From: Ridgeia piscesae
Lineage: Eukaryota; Annelida; Polychaeta; Sabellida; Siboglinidae
Direction of reading: 5' to 3'
Length of the DNA: 64,000 nt
Assembly: GCA_025642075.2 (NCBI GenBank)
Contig: JAODUO010001206.1
Span: 52,501-116,500 of the forward strand
Notes under the pieces: model-generated
The model's database searches: none
What the model was told of the DNA's origin: nothing
What the model saw: the letters and a program-made list of their open reading frames with translations, nothing else
Translations under genes and position numbers: made by a program
Shown: piece after piece, positions 26,872 through 39,970 of the stretch
Layout of the letters: each line of letters begins with the position of its first letter
How positions within the stretch are numbered: position 1 is the stretch's first letter

Positions 26872-27078
26872 TATTCTCTCGATGATTTACTATGACAATT
26901 TCGCTCACACGAATTTTGTACTTGAACCTGATTTTCCACCAAGGTTCGTAGTCGTCGTTCGTGTTGGAGCAGCTTTCACTCCATATAAGATTTCCATCTA
27001 TGGCCAATTCAGGAGTGTTGTCTTCAAAAGTAGAAGATTGTGTGGCAACACCAACATGTGCATGGTTTGTCCCCATGG
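26872..27078 (-). CDS. Exon: F-type lectin (FTP) domain, N-terminal half
   Basis: The exon is 207 nt, phase 1 to phase 1, with acceptor ttatcgacag and consensus donor ata/gtaagt. The peptide shows GVATQSSTF, a PELAIDGN stretch, SCSNTNDDYEPWWKIRFK and VSEIVIVNHRE. These are the diagnostic N-terminal strands of F-type lectins (A-x-Q-S-S-x-x, A-x-D-G-N, C-x-x-T, P-W-W-x-V/I-x-x, V-x-x-V-x-I-x-N-R). Together with 26009-26197 it gives a complete domain of about 132 residues. Confidence 0.88.
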
Positions 27079-27087
27079 CTGTCGATA

Positions 27088-27222
27088 ACATAATAATATA
27101 CATCAGTCGTTATATGAATGCATGTAGGTACATAGGTAGCTTCCTTCTTCCCTCCTCCAACGTAACTACCTATGTACTCACAAACCTACATGCATTCATA
27201 TAATCACCGATGTATATTACAT
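27088..27222. repeat. Imperfect foldback beside the FTP exon
   Basis: The block tatgaatgcatgtaggtaca and its neighbours at 27088-27150 are reverse-complemented at 27164-27222 around a short ctccaacg loop region. It sits about 10 bases upstream of the FTP acceptor in the transcript sense. Confidence 0.7.
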
Positions 27223-28098
27223 GCATACATACGTACATACATACATCATTAGGAACGTACGTACATATATACATATCCATATGCACACACATAAATACAA
27301 ACCAAACATTCACACTTACACATATACACGTATAAACACATACACACACATGTATGTATGTGTGTGTGAGAATGTGTCTGTATGCATGTATGTGTGGATG
27401 TTTGTATACGTGTATACACAATCTCACATACACACACGCACGCACGCACACACGCACACACACACACATATATTCAACTTCTTAAAGACCGCCACAACTT
27501 TTTAAATACCTCCAGTGGGACATCCTCCACAAAAAAGACTTAGCATAATATAAAAATGGAACATAACCTTATAGATATCCCGCTAAATCACTATATCCAA
27601 TACAACACTAGATCCTCACGTAAACATGACAGTCAGTTCTTGCAAATTAGATACTCTGCAGACATATTTGGAAACAGCTTCTTCCCAGCAACAATTAAAT
27701 AATGGAATCACCCCCCCCCCAAACATTGTGTCAAGTAAATCACTAAACTCGTTTCAAAATAATGTAATCCAACATTTTAACAATTAAGTCAGATGACCCA
27801 CCATGCGCACTGGCGTGATGTGTCCCTAGGACATTTTGCCAGTTGCAGATACAGATATATATATATATGTATGTGTGATAATTTGTATGTATGCATGTAT
27901 GCATGTGTGGATGTATGTGTTTATATGTGTATATGTGTAAGTGTGAATGTTTGGTTAGTATTTATGTGTGAGTATATATGCGTATGTGTGTGCATATTGA
28001 TATGCATGTATGTATATGTGTAGGGATGTATGTCCGTACATTTATAATGATGACTGTATGTATGCATGTATGTACGTACGTATGTATGTATGTATGCA

Positions 28099-28180
<82 letters not shown>
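27215..28180. repeat. Inverted pair of CATA/GTAT-rich simple repeats with TA run
   Basis: The block at 27240-27400 is the reverse complement of 27890-28060, including the non-repetitive core gtgtaagtgtgaatgtttgg. A TA run lies at 28099-28175. The arms enclose a LINE end. Confidence 0.7.
27505..27790 (+). mobile_element. LINE ORF2 C-terminal fragment
   Basis: Plus-strand reading with one or two frame changes gives LQWDILHK, LNHYIQYNTRSSRKHDSQFL, SADIFGNSFFPATIK and W-N near the end. This resembles the SFFPRTIxxWN tail of CR1/Jockey-like ORF2. A poly-C run at 27711 interrupts it. Confidence 0.6.
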
Positions 28181-28191
<11 letters not shown>

Positions 28192-28279
28192 ACGTACGTA
28201 GTCATGTATGCAAGTGCGTATCACCATATGCCATTATGTGTAATGTGCATGTATATATTAGTGTATGTTTGTGAGCATA

Positions 28280-31060
28280 ATTTACATAACACATCAAACA
28301 TGAAAAATAAGTAGGACAATTACGTTTGGAGTTAAAGGCAACATATGGAATGTAATTTAATTGGCTCTCCAACGGTTTCAAACACAAATGTTTAGGTATC
28401 GTGGGCGCCATGTGAATGTTTTATAAAGACAGGGTGTACTAAGTAATTTTCTGAAAAGTGATTCTGAGAAAAAACAGCTTAATGAAGTATTTTAATACAT
28501 TTGCAACATATAGACATATCATAGCAATGTGAAATGTAACTAAGTTGTTGACCACCTCGGCATGCATAACGTGGTCAAAGTTCACCCTTACAAGTATAAT
28601 AATTTCAGAGATATACCTTTCTAAACTGTTGCAACAAATCGAAATTCGACAATAACATGTTCACAGAAACTAGCTATGTTTTCGACCCTTTTCTGGTAAA
28701 TGACGTGATGTGCCACTGGCAGCAGCCACTTAACGGGTGAGACAAACTGTTGCAGTAGTGGATTGGTGCGGGTTCGGCTGTGTCGGCTAGGGAGAGGTAA
28801 GGGCCGCAGAAATCGGGTGGCGGAATTTATGGATCTTGTCAAACAAGTCAAGTACCACTGTCAGCGGATGTTCAGGCCTGGGGATGGTGTTGCTGCAGGT
28901 TGAGCAGCAGGTGGATGGGCTCCTCGCCTGCGCTGAAAATCGAACCGCTGTTCGTAATCGGATGGCTGCTTGCGAAAACGATACCAAGTTATTCGGGCGT
29001 AAACGTGATACAAAACAAACATAATGATCTTAACTTTCCATATTAAAAAATAAATCCTGCAACAAAAAAATGTAATGACATGACTGACTATTATATTCAA
29101 ACTGGTGACATTGACACATAATCTTTATTAAAGTCTGCGAAGAAGATGACAAACACATAGAGATGGTATTGTTGATTAATGTTTCATTTCATTATCAGTG
29201 TTAAACAAAACATTATACAAAACAACCATAAATGACACTTTCATGCAAACAAAATCAGTTACTGTTATTTCAAGATGGAATCCCTGTTCTGTGGCAGTGA
29301 GTCTAGGCAACTGGTGCAATAAACATACTTAGAGAATAATGACTCTATGTCCTATGACACCAGCCATAGAAACTGATAGTTTGACAAGTGAAACAACATC
29401 AATTAGCTGTGACACATGGAGAGACTGCCATTACCAGTGCCGTTATGTTGTAGCGTAGACACAACCATGATTTGTTTGGTAAAGAATTATAGTTATAGTA
29501 ATAGCACATAACCTGCATAACCAAGCAGGTTAATCACTGAAAATCCGTTCTTGTAATACATTTTATTGGCCAATCGTCAAAGTCCAGCACACCTCAATAC
29601 CCAACATCAATACAAAACAGTAGCCATCACAATCAACTCAATGTATCTGCACACATTATTTGGTTCTCGCAACACAAAATACACATATGTCGTCTACAGC
29701 AAGACGTAATTTACCCCATCCACTATGTGTATGGGGGAGTGGAACACCCAGCTCCCACGAAAAGCTATCTACGAATACCTTGTATAGTGTTGAGTCAAAT
29801 CTCCCTCTGAGTCTTATATACCTCACATCCCCTAACTGCACTAAATCAGAAAAAAATCTTCTTTCCATCCTGTTGACAAATATTACTCCCTCCCCAATAA
29901 TAAAGAAGTCTTCAACCTAATAAAGGTGGTCATTGTATAGAATAGAATAACTCGCACACATGCAGGTATAAATAAAATAACGTGATTTTTTGTCAAAACA
30001 TAATTCTAAAAAAATAGTAACGTATGCATTACCGGTGACGCTAATGTTGTCTATGTCACAGCACAACCACATCTCAGGCATGTCATTGTTACAAAAATCA
30101 ATGTGTGAGTTTGAGCCTACCGTCTGTCAACGACACTCCCTGTATCACTGTTAGTGTCTGACCTGTCCGAATCCAATGAATTCCCCATCCGATACGCGTC
30201 CACTAGTTGTCTTACAGACTCGTTGTCAAACACTCCACCGGCGCCGGCATTGCCATCGGTTAAGCAATTTGAGCGCTAGGTCGATGTCAATATCAACATC
30301 CTTGCTGTTGTAGAATTCGGAGATTTCATAATTAACGTCCGGTGTACTCGAAGCCAAACCAAGACAATGATGACATCGCGTTCGATCAAAGATAAGCTGT
30401 TACTTAAGCCAAACAGGTGGAGCATATTACACCATGTGATTACGCGATACAGCGACAACGCGCTGTTATTTATGTTTTAGCCCCTTTCCAAGCATATTAA
30501 TTGGCTTTATACTGACATGTGACAGATGTCATGTGTGGGAATACATCCCATAATAGGTCAAAGCGTCAAAACGATGTCAATATGGCGGTTAGAAGTAGGA
30601 TGTGAGGCGGACACTACGCATCTAAGCTAAGCACATTTGTTATGGTTTGTGCTCACTGAGATCGACATACCTCTTACAAATATCGTTTTTGCAATGCTAT
30701 AACTCGTTTTATGATATTATAATAGAATAACAGTAATTTACGATATCTAGTAATAAATTCCACCAATATCAACAAATTGCCCTTTCCAGCCAAAAACGCC
30801 CATTCAAGCACAACGCGCTGAATTACCGGCTTCTGATTTTGATGTATTGGGTCCTACACACATATTATACATATGCACGCGTACATACCTATATACATAC
30901 ATGCATGCATGCATGCATGTATACATACATACATACACGTGTGTGTATGTGTGTGTGCGTGTGCGTGCACATAAATATGTTAACTGAATCTTTGCTCCAC
31001 ACATATTGTTTTTGTTTACTAGGTACGACATGCTTATACATGAAACTTGAACATTCTGTC
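28280..31060. other. Intronic stretch with no assigned feature
   Basis: Several minus-strand ORFs of 60-80 codons (28621-28987, 29656-29868, 30276-30458) have no family I recognise and no splice context. An acidic, serine-rich stretch near 30130-30270 on the minus strand looks vaguely coding. A CATG/CATA simple repeat lies at 30895-30945. Confidence 0.35.
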
Positions 31061-31077
31061 ATAAATGTGTAATAATA

Positions 31078-31440
<363 letters not shown>

Positions 31441-31469
31441 TTAGGGTGGTCAAAATTTAATGTTGAAAT

Positions 31470-33764
31470 CGACCATGCATAGGGGCTAAAAATATGAGGT
31501 TGGTAACGAAAATTACTTATATTGCTGCGTCAAGTTAGTAATACAGCTCAAAGCAATTTAGAATTGTTATCTACCCGGATGAATTCACTGAACTGAGAGG
31601 TCAATGATTCCAACACTATGCAACCGTGCCAGATGTGACACAGTTTTAAAAGAATTAATGATAGATATTGCGTGTCACAAGTACACTTCATGTTTACATA
31701 TAGTTTTGTTTTCATAGCAGTAATTAAGAACATTTTAAGCATGATGAGCACAAAGTATATAACACATGAATATTTTACAGGTGGTTGACTCTATTCATAA
31801 TGAACACATTATTATACATTTTATTTGTGATCTTCTTACTATGATAATTCCAACCTAACTGACAGCACAATCTGTATTATAAAAGGTTTCGATATTATTT
31901 CCATTTATGCAACTTGTGAGATTGGTGCCATCAGCAAATAGTATGCGTGTCATAACAGTTGATACTTTACACATGTCATAAAATATCGGCTAAATTAAAT
32001 TGGACCAAGTATGGAACCATCTGGTTCACCACATGTTACATTTTGGTAAATTGAATTTGTGTTATTCATATATGCATATTGATTTCTGGTGATCAGTTAG
32101 CTTAGTAACCACGTTTATTCTACAATTCTAATGCATGATGTTCTAGTTTCTGTAACAAAATGCTGTTGTCAATGCGTTATTTGTTAAATATATAAAATCT
32201 GCTAATGAGGATCATTGTTGTTGTTAATCCCTCTACCATTTCTTATATTGCTATTATAGTTGGGTGTTTCGTGTTGCCCTTTGTACAGTTTTTAACAACC
32301 AGTGTCGGTGTTTTTACATTAATCTACTATGACTATACTTGCTAGCATTTACGAGAACTGAGGTAAAACATACACTGGCTTGTAATTAGAGAGAATTCTT
32401 GTGCATCATAAACATTCTTTGCCCCATAATACGAAATTTGAGACATGTCATAGACGCTCAATAAACGTATTTTTTTCGCTGATGTGACGCAGCTACTTTT
32501 CTGCAATTATGATGGTATTTAGATAACATATAACACATATAACTGTATTAACCGTTTCCCCCTAAGACAAAAATAAATGGGTCAAAACAGGTTTGCCTCA
32601 AAGGGATGGTCTTTGCCCCTCTCTAATTTACAAGTGGTCATATATTTGTTGGCGGTTTGATGTCCATATTGGAGTTATGTCATCATGATAGCCGCACAAG
32701 ATTAACATAATCTCAGATTTATATTCATCGCCGTGAAAATATACTTATACATACCACCATCATACGTTTATTGTATTACGTTTATTGTAATTAGAACGGA
32801 AGCTAGGACGTAGTTTGAATTTGGTCATGTGCGGCTGCCATCTTGGATTCTGAAAAAGCCAAGCGGTTGGCAAGTGGCCAACTTGTCATCTTCTCATGAA
32901 GTACTATAATAAAAATGTAATTGTAAACAGACATTGGAAGCTTTTCCATAATTATGGGGATCTGCTATAGGACAAATTTATTCAGCTTTCCAACGGTTTA
33001 AAAATCACGGACCTAGCTCACAAACAGTCAAAGTTATTCCAGACTGAACATGTCCGGATGGAAAGCTTTAAACTGAAAAAATCACATGCAAATTTCGCTA
33101 TCATGCAAGCGCATGATCGAGTACGTTGCAATTCCCAATTCGGCTGTTTTAATTTGTTCTCCTTTTGGTGCATTCTAAACACCCTCCCAAGTAACTTTCA
33201 TTATCGAAGATATGACTTGTTACCTGTTTATTGCGGTTTTCGCAACATAATCCGAGTTTTTAGCTGTGTTCCATAGTAGCGACCCGATCGACCACGCTGT
33301 TTTACGGATAGCAGTGTTAAGCACATCAGGGGGCTGCTGCGAACCATGTCCAGCATCGGGTAATATTTGTTTACAGATATGTGTGAACGTTAAGCGTTTC
33401 TATTGGCCAAATATATTCGCCATGCGTCGAGGGAAACCCTGAAGAATGCGACTCGAAAAAACTCGCTTCACCGGTTCAATTTTAGGAAATTCACACGTGA
33501 TATGGTACGTAGCCTTTCTAAACAAAAGGTTATGCAATGTACATAATAATGATATAAATGAGACATAGGCATATCAGTTGATAAAATACATAAAACATTT
33601 GTTTGGGTGATGTAAAGTCAAAATCGTAAAAATCACCGTGCAATGGTTATACGGTATTTTCCCCGAAATTAGGCTTGCTGACAAGTGATATATTTTGCAA
33701 CAACAGGCCACAATTACATATATGTGTTCCTATGAACATAAATGTGTAACACAATAATACTCAC
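31470..33764. other. Intronic stretch with a dispersed repeat
   Basis: 31480-31600 is an inverted relative of 63540-63640; both share caaagcaatttagaattgtt-like sequence. No protein or RNA gene was recognised in the remainder. Confidence 0.4.
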
Positions 33765-33869
33765 ATCCATGATACTTTGGGTTGTAGTTTCTGCTCCAAG
33801 TGCATATGTAACCAGTGTCGGTATTGATGCAATCCTCTGAATATGTGCAAGGGTTTGACTTACACCCAT
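33765..33869 (-). CDS. Exon: degenerate EGF-like domain
   Basis: The exon is 105 nt, phase 1 to phase 1, with acceptor tttattaacag and donor ggat/gtgagt. The peptide starts GCKSNPCTYSEDCINTDTGY and continues ICTWSRNY to a final split cysteine or similar codon. Spacing of the first four cysteines matches EGF, but the fifth is replaced by tryptophan (C-x-W instead of C-x-C). Either the domain uses an altered disulfide pattern or it is a decaying module. Splice sites remain intact. Confidence 0.65.
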
Positions 33870-34714
33870 CTGTTAATAAATTAAACAAGAACGATAACAT
33901 GATCTTGTTAGATGTTTCTCCGTTAGATTTTACCTATGTCTAAAAAACCTATTAGTGTTGTAATACCAGGATATCATTACAGTATATGTGTATTTTAATT
34001 AGATTGAGCGGTGTTATTCTATGTATGCGGTGTTTCGTGAATCATCATAGAAAGGCGGCATTAAGTTTGGAATAAGAAGATTGTATTTAGTAAAACCATA
34101 CATAGTAATTCAGGATAGTTTGGAGTTAATAACAACTACTGTTTGAAGCTTTGACATTTCAGTTGATCATTTATCACTCTCTTGTAGCACGATCTTTTCA
34201 AGTTATTAAAACTTATCTAAGAACACAAGTAGTATAGTATGACTATGGTGAAATGATGGAGTACTGGTGAGGAGAGGAGCAAGTATAAGTAAAAAATCGA
34301 TATCAAAGGTCAAGGTCAAAGGATATATCATACCTCTTGTGGTGAACTATACAATTAAGTCAACGTTCAAGGAGAGGTCATAAACTAGTTCTGCCAAAAT
34401 TCGTGCGCCTTAATCTTAAACAAATATGCCCCTCGTACAGCGCCCCCGGCGGAGAGGTCATCAACTACAACTTTGTTTGATCTTGTATGGTTAGCGCTTA
34501 TGTGGCTGCACCAGGACACGCTGTGTATGTATAACGGATTATCTACGTTTATGGTAATTATTAATTATTAATGCTCCAGGAGGATGTTACATTACGTGGA
34601 TTTAGCAAGTGAATGTGATGTTTTAATATTTTACGGATTTACATGTTGCTTTGTGATTGCACCAGTGTGGCATGACAAACTGGTGAATGGTCATGTGTAA
34701 GCCAGAAAAACATA
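33870..34714. other. Intronic stretch, no assigned feature
   Basis: It contains several aggtca half-sites near 34310-34375 and nothing else I can name. Confidence 0.4.
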
Positions 34715-34779
34715 ACTTTGGTAAGTATTCAACCATGACCCACGTTATTCATGGGTCATGGTTGAATACTTACCAAAGT
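34715..34779. repeat. Perfect 28-bp hairpin
   Basis: Arm 34715-34742 (actttggtaagtattcaacc onward) is exactly reverse-complemented at 34752-34779 around a 9-base loop. A second small hairpin (ttactaacg / cgttagtaa) follows at about 34818-34843. Confidence 0.9.
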
Positions 34780-34924
34780 AACGGTCCCAGATTGGTACCG
34801 AGCCAGGATTCGCCTTTGTTACTAACGTAGTTTCCGTTAGTAATACATCAAGTATTGAAATAATATTGTTATCACGCACATCTTAAATAAAAATGGATTA
34901 ACTTATCTGATCATTTTCACTCAT

Positions 34925-35450
34925 TCGAACGTGTTGTGTTATTTAGTCGAATCTCGGCCCGGGCATGACGTATGCCGTTGCCACTACGTCAGAGCGCGTC
35001 AGAACAGATAAAAGCGAGCATTGCGCATGCGCGCGCATGCGCGATATGCGTTTAGACGAATCCTGGACTGGTCGAATCTGGGACCACCACACGGGCACCC
35101 ACAAACGACGACCCATACGTGTGCGGCTTTCAGTGGAGGCAACGCCACCAGTCAACTACCAGATAGGACATCAAGAGTATAATTCCTACTCCACAAGGCA
35201 AGACTCCTCCGGTTATCAAGATTGCTATATCCCATGCGTCGCCTTCCAATAACACGGGTGAGGTGTGAAATACCTCCAGCTGCTGACGAGAATGGAGGTC
35301 TTTCACTGTCAAAGAAAACCAAAACTGGAGCGCATTTTGTCGCCATGTCTTTAACATCCGCCGCCAATGCAGAGAGGACAGATCGAAATGCGTCAGCCTT
35401 GAGTAGACCAATCACTGATCGGGAAATACTGCATCAACCGATATGACAAT
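34925..35450. other. GC-richer island with overlapping NRF1-like motifs
   Basis: This is locally more GC- and CpG-rich than the flanks. At 35021-35045 two gcgcatgcgc palindromes sit side by side, matching the NRF1 consensus YGCGCAYGCGCR. ORFs of 70-95 codons are open on both strands across 34943-35446, as expected for GC-rich sequence. No family is recognised. It may be a promoter or a GC-rich mobile fragment. Confidence 0.35.
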
Positions 35451-35893
35451 GGTGCATACACAGGCACACTCGAAGATCTCGACGACACCGATGCACCAGA
35501 CAGGCCATAATATGTTTTACTAGTCCACCACAGTACCAGATTTATATTGGTACTCGCACAAAGATGTACTGTATTTAATAGACGAGAGGTAAAAGGTTGG
35601 ATCTCGCCATGTACAGGTCGACACCCGCCATGCCAGATGTAATTATGAAGCATATATGACACGATGCAATGCAAGTGGTTAGAGTGTAGTATTTATTTGT
35701 TGTGTTGGAACCAGTTCGTCATATTAGTTAATTTTGTGTACATATGCTAACATAACAAATGCCGAGTGTCAATTATGTTACAGGTTGATGAAAGTATGTA
35801 TCTGTGCTGTTACACTACAGGAAATATATTGATATAGAGTAAAGTATATCAGTGGACTGGCAAAAACTTGCAAAACCTTTAATTTTATTATGT

Positions 35894-35896
<3 letters not shown>

Positions 35897-35940
<44 letters not shown>
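35897..35940. repeat. (TA)n microsatellite
   Basis: Uninterrupted TA run. Downstream, 36000-36150 holds repeated gtgactcgga / tccgagtcac blocks in both orientations, perhaps a short inverted-repeat element. Confidence 0.9.
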
Positions 35941-35943
<3 letters not shown>

Positions 35944-36552
35944 TTCCGATTGTGGGTTAGATCATTATTAATAAATTATATTTCGGATGTTTACACTGTG
36001 CGTTAAGGTTGCACGTACGATAGATTCGTATTAGTGACTCGGATAAAAAACATCCTATGCACGTGTATCGATGATATCGGATATAAAACGTACGTGTATC
36101 GTGTCGTCCGAGTCACTCGTATAAGGCACTCGTACGAATGACTCGGACTAAACGATCACCCAGATGATTGAGTTGTCCTTCGACCTCCTTAAAAAATGGC
36201 TGATACAGATTTCGCAAAACACATCTTAATTTTTTGCCGAGCTTTACAGTGAAAGATGGCTATGGAATGGTACGAACCCACGTTAAAACGTCAGAAGCAA
36301 CGGTTACGAATATCGTGCGAGTTCTCAATGATCATGCCACTGGAAGCAATGTTAACAAATGGAGGATTATATCACATAAATAAAATGGCAGCAACGCCAG
36401 CGGGGCCATCGGCGTCGAATGATGAATGAATCAAACCTCAATGTCAGACTGTTTTAGTACACATATATCATATAACAGAATTCTGAATAAAAATGTATGG
36501 TTATGACACGGTCATTGGAAGGATATTTAATGCACAGTCAATGCAAATAGGA

Positions 36553-36790
36553 CACACGGGGGAGCGGTGGTCGCATGGTAGAGCGCCGGACTGCCAATCG
36601 AGGGGACTGTGGTTCAATCCCACCTACCGCCGTTTCGAAACTTAGGCAATTTCGTTCACCCCACATTTGCCTGTGTCTTTCGGAAGAGACACTAAAAGCC
36701 GGTGATCCTTCTATCTGGTGGCTATGCCAGGGGAAACAAAAGATCCTATACATGGAGTAAATGTGTAACCTGTACTGGACTCACTAATTA
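36553..36790 (+). mobile_element. tRNA-derived SINE
   Basis: The 5' part resembles a tRNA: gggagcggtggtcgcatggt covers an A-box-like segment and gtggttcaatccc matches the B box GGTTCRANYCC. The next 120 bases (cctgtgtctttcggaagaga onward) are a non-tRNA body, and an A-rich tail is at about 36789. It would be transcribed by RNA polymerase III from the internal boxes. The body and missing acceptor-stem pairing argue against a real tRNA gene. Confidence 0.75.
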
Positions 36791-38114
36791 AAAAAAATGA
36801 CAAATCCTGCGTTAGCCCAAGTTTGGGCTGTTTTGAGAAAACCACCTGAGACACGGTTTTTCACCGTGACGTCTTTTACAATATTTTTGGATCTGCCAGT
36901 CTATTTTTTCTAACAAAGTATTTCTTCTAGTTTCGTAACAGTCTGTTTGCATAAATTTACCCTAAAAAGTGTTAGTGATTTAGCATTTAATAAGCATATA
37001 ACAAATACGAAATAATTATTATTACATCCTCATGTAATATATGGGGTATGTGTGTTATTATTAATAAAAAATATGTAATGTATATAAAAGTGATTATGTA
37101 TGACATCTTGTTTTCAGAAGTAGGTTACAATGATGCATGGACGGGATTATGGTCCAGATAATGGATATATTGCATGGAGACTTCATGCCATCGGTTCCAA
37201 CTCAAGGAATTATATTTGTAGGAACACTTACTTGTGTGCTACTTCTCATTTGATATGTATGTTGATGAGATGATATCCACAAAAAATTAATACAACAATG
37301 TTTCTGAAGCTGGGACTTTGTCTACTACTTTAGTACTTCCAGTGTTCCTTATGTATATGGTAGTATGATATTGTTCAAGCCAGAATTGGGATTTCAGAGT
37401 TGTTTCTCTTAACTAAGCAGTTGCTCAGTATATTTAGATTTTTAATAGTTATGACGAAATCCACTGTGTCAAACAGTATTGTCCACATTGGTGGTAATAT
37501 ATTCAAATGTGCAAGAAAAACATTTTGTCAGGCCTACACAGCTTCCTGTCGTCTTTCTTGTGAGCAACCGATCATAATGTTTTTTATCCATAAAATTATG
37601 TTTTAACACTAACTGATTGATTTATTGTAACTAGACATGTTATTATTAACTGACTGCATGACTTCAAACATCCCAATTCAGCCCTTGTCTGATTTTCACT
37701 TTGTGCTCGACTTGTAGTCTACATACCGCAAGCTATCTGATTACAGGTTCAACCCCAATGTTTATGTCCCACAAGGGAACGGGAGCTGGGTGTCCTTTGA
37801 TTTATCCAATCCAATATGACCTTCAATATTGATTGCCATTATGTTGTTCGCAGTGACACAAACCGCAAATTATTTAGCAAACTCACTAACGATAATTACC
37901 AGCCCTGGCTAATTACGTGTCATGGAACATACAATATCGCTCTAAATGTGAAATGACACGAAAATGAACCTAAACATCTAACGTTAGTATTAACTAAGCA
38001 TTCCCATGCTTGTCTATGTTGTAATTGTCAAAAACCCGAAAGCCATTATGTAAATGTGGGTGGGGTGGGTCATGTTCGGAATCACTACATTGAATTTAAA
38101 TGTTTGCCCTTAAT

Positions 38115-38580
38115 GTAGTCGGAAAAGGGGTTATCGTGCACCCTCCGGAAATATACTTTTAATTGGTATCACTAGATTCTATTTTGTCACGCCCACGCCT
38201 TCAAGCAAGCTGGCTGTATACCATGATACTGGGTCAGGGAAACATCGACAACTAATCAATCTCTCTGATATCGCAGTATCCCTTGGAGAAGACTACTGTG
38301 CGACACTGTGACTGTGATCATGTCAACAATAATTGTATTATGGTCGCTGACCCTCATAACATGGGTATGTACCTCTTAGTTTGTCAGTTATCTGCAATAC
38401 CGGCTGATATATAGTGAAAAATAGATTTTTTAATAATGGCGGCACTAATTTGCATAAAAACGATACGTGGGATATTTTGCTGTCTTGTTAACATTGCAAA
38501 CCGTTTTCTACGTATTTATCCCGATCTAATGATACCAAGTAAAAGTATATTTCCGGGGATTCCGACTAGACTACCTGTCT
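38115..38580. mobile_element. MITE-like insertion
   Basis: The ends are inverted: gtcggaaaaggg and ccggaaatatacttttaatt at 38118-38170 match the reverse complement of 38520-38575. There is no ORF. It interrupts the left arm of the 37-44 kb element. Confidence 0.55.
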
Positions 38581-39207
38581 TGATTTAAAAGTCCACCGTG
38601 AAGGCAGACACAACTGTTTTGGATAGGCCGTTCCAATTCGTTATGGTTCTATTGCATGTAAGACACTTCAAGGACATGTAAATATTTTCTTTATCAAACA
38701 AAATTAATGTATAAAACTAACCATCAGTGTACAATTGTGAACATTTGTTCATCGACAGGTAGCCTGGTAATGCCCGAGCCCTGCTTTATGGTTATTCCCT
38801 AAGACAGGGGATGGTAGTCACTTTTCTGTTTTTATGTTATCCTTTATAATAACATTTCTCAAAGTTTTGTTTGATGATTATTATTTTCACATATAATGTT
38901 TGTATGCGTATCAACAATATTAACATAAGATTATTCAGATTATTTTATTCTTATCGTCAAAACAAGAGTTTGCCGTGTGACAAAATGCCCCATGCCCATG
39001 TTGTTTGTTAACTTTAGGTTTGATTTTTAACAAGTCTTCTATTATGGATAATAAGTAATGCAGTTACGAAAAATTGTATTCTGATAGAGGCTTGGTGATA
39101 AATCTGATATGACATATATATTTTTAAATGGCAAAAAATGGTATACAAAAATGTCACATTAATTAGAATGTATGTTTACATTGATTGCTACCTATAAGAA
39201 AACGTAT

Positions 39208-39457
39208 TTGTTCTAACCGCGGTCGAGGTAAGTGTCTGCATAACATGCCTTGGTAGGTAGTCAATATATGACAACAAACTATGCTATGCCTAAAGTTTAG
39301 CAATGTGCACCAATATTTGCGGGATCACCAGGTCCAAGCTACCTGTCAATAACTACCAACACGCCTTTCCTGAGCAATCGGCATATCGTTGCTGCTCTTT
39401 GTAGATTGCCTACCTACCAATGTATGTTATATATAAATGAAATGCGATTAGAACCAA
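39208..39457. mobile_element. MITE-like insertion
   Basis: Terminal inverted segments include gttctaacc... and ...gattagaacc, with inner ccttggtaggtag mirrored as ctacctaccaatg. It is about 250 bases with no ORF. Confidence 0.55.
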
Positions 39458-39584
39458 ATGCGGTTAGATTTATTGTATTTCATGTAGGTAATGTAGACAT
39501 TAAGTGTAATTGATGTGAACATGTTTGATTTAGCATTTAAACCACTCTTAACATATTTATATGAAATATCAGATATACAACCAG

Positions 39585-39950
39585 GGCCCAGTTCCATAAA
39601 GCCGTGTAACTTTACGCGCAATTACGCGGTCTACTGGTCGCAGCTAACAACGAATAGTCAATGCAGCTTACGGCCAGTTTCATGAAACCAGTTTAGCATT
39701 CGCGCAGCTAAATCAACGTAGTATTCACCTAGTTAGGTCGCAATCTTTTTCTTTCTAGCTGCCGCCTTTGTCGTTCGTATAGCAAATGGGAAGCTACGAT
39801 GAATGTAAAGGATATCCAGTGCAAACATAAAAAATAATTATGTTGAGAGTGGCCGTGTCGGAAGCATACCGTACATATTTCAACTTCGGGAGCATACCGT
39901 AAATATTTCAACTAGCGTAAAGTTACGCCTATTAAATACATGGTGCAGCT
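39585..39950. mobile_element. MITE-like insertion
   Basis: It begins gggcccagttccataaagcc with gtgtaactttacgc, and the mirrored gcgtaaagttacgc lies at about 39915. A gggcccagtt... terminus of this kind is, as I recall, common on invertebrate MITEs. Confidence 0.45.
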
Positions 39951-39970
39951 AAGTGCAACTATGGAGCAGA

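Noticed and set aside
36556..36630. Functional tRNA gene
   Set aside because: B box is present, but stem pairing is poor and a non-tRNA body with A-rich tail follows. A tRNA-derived SINE is the better reading.
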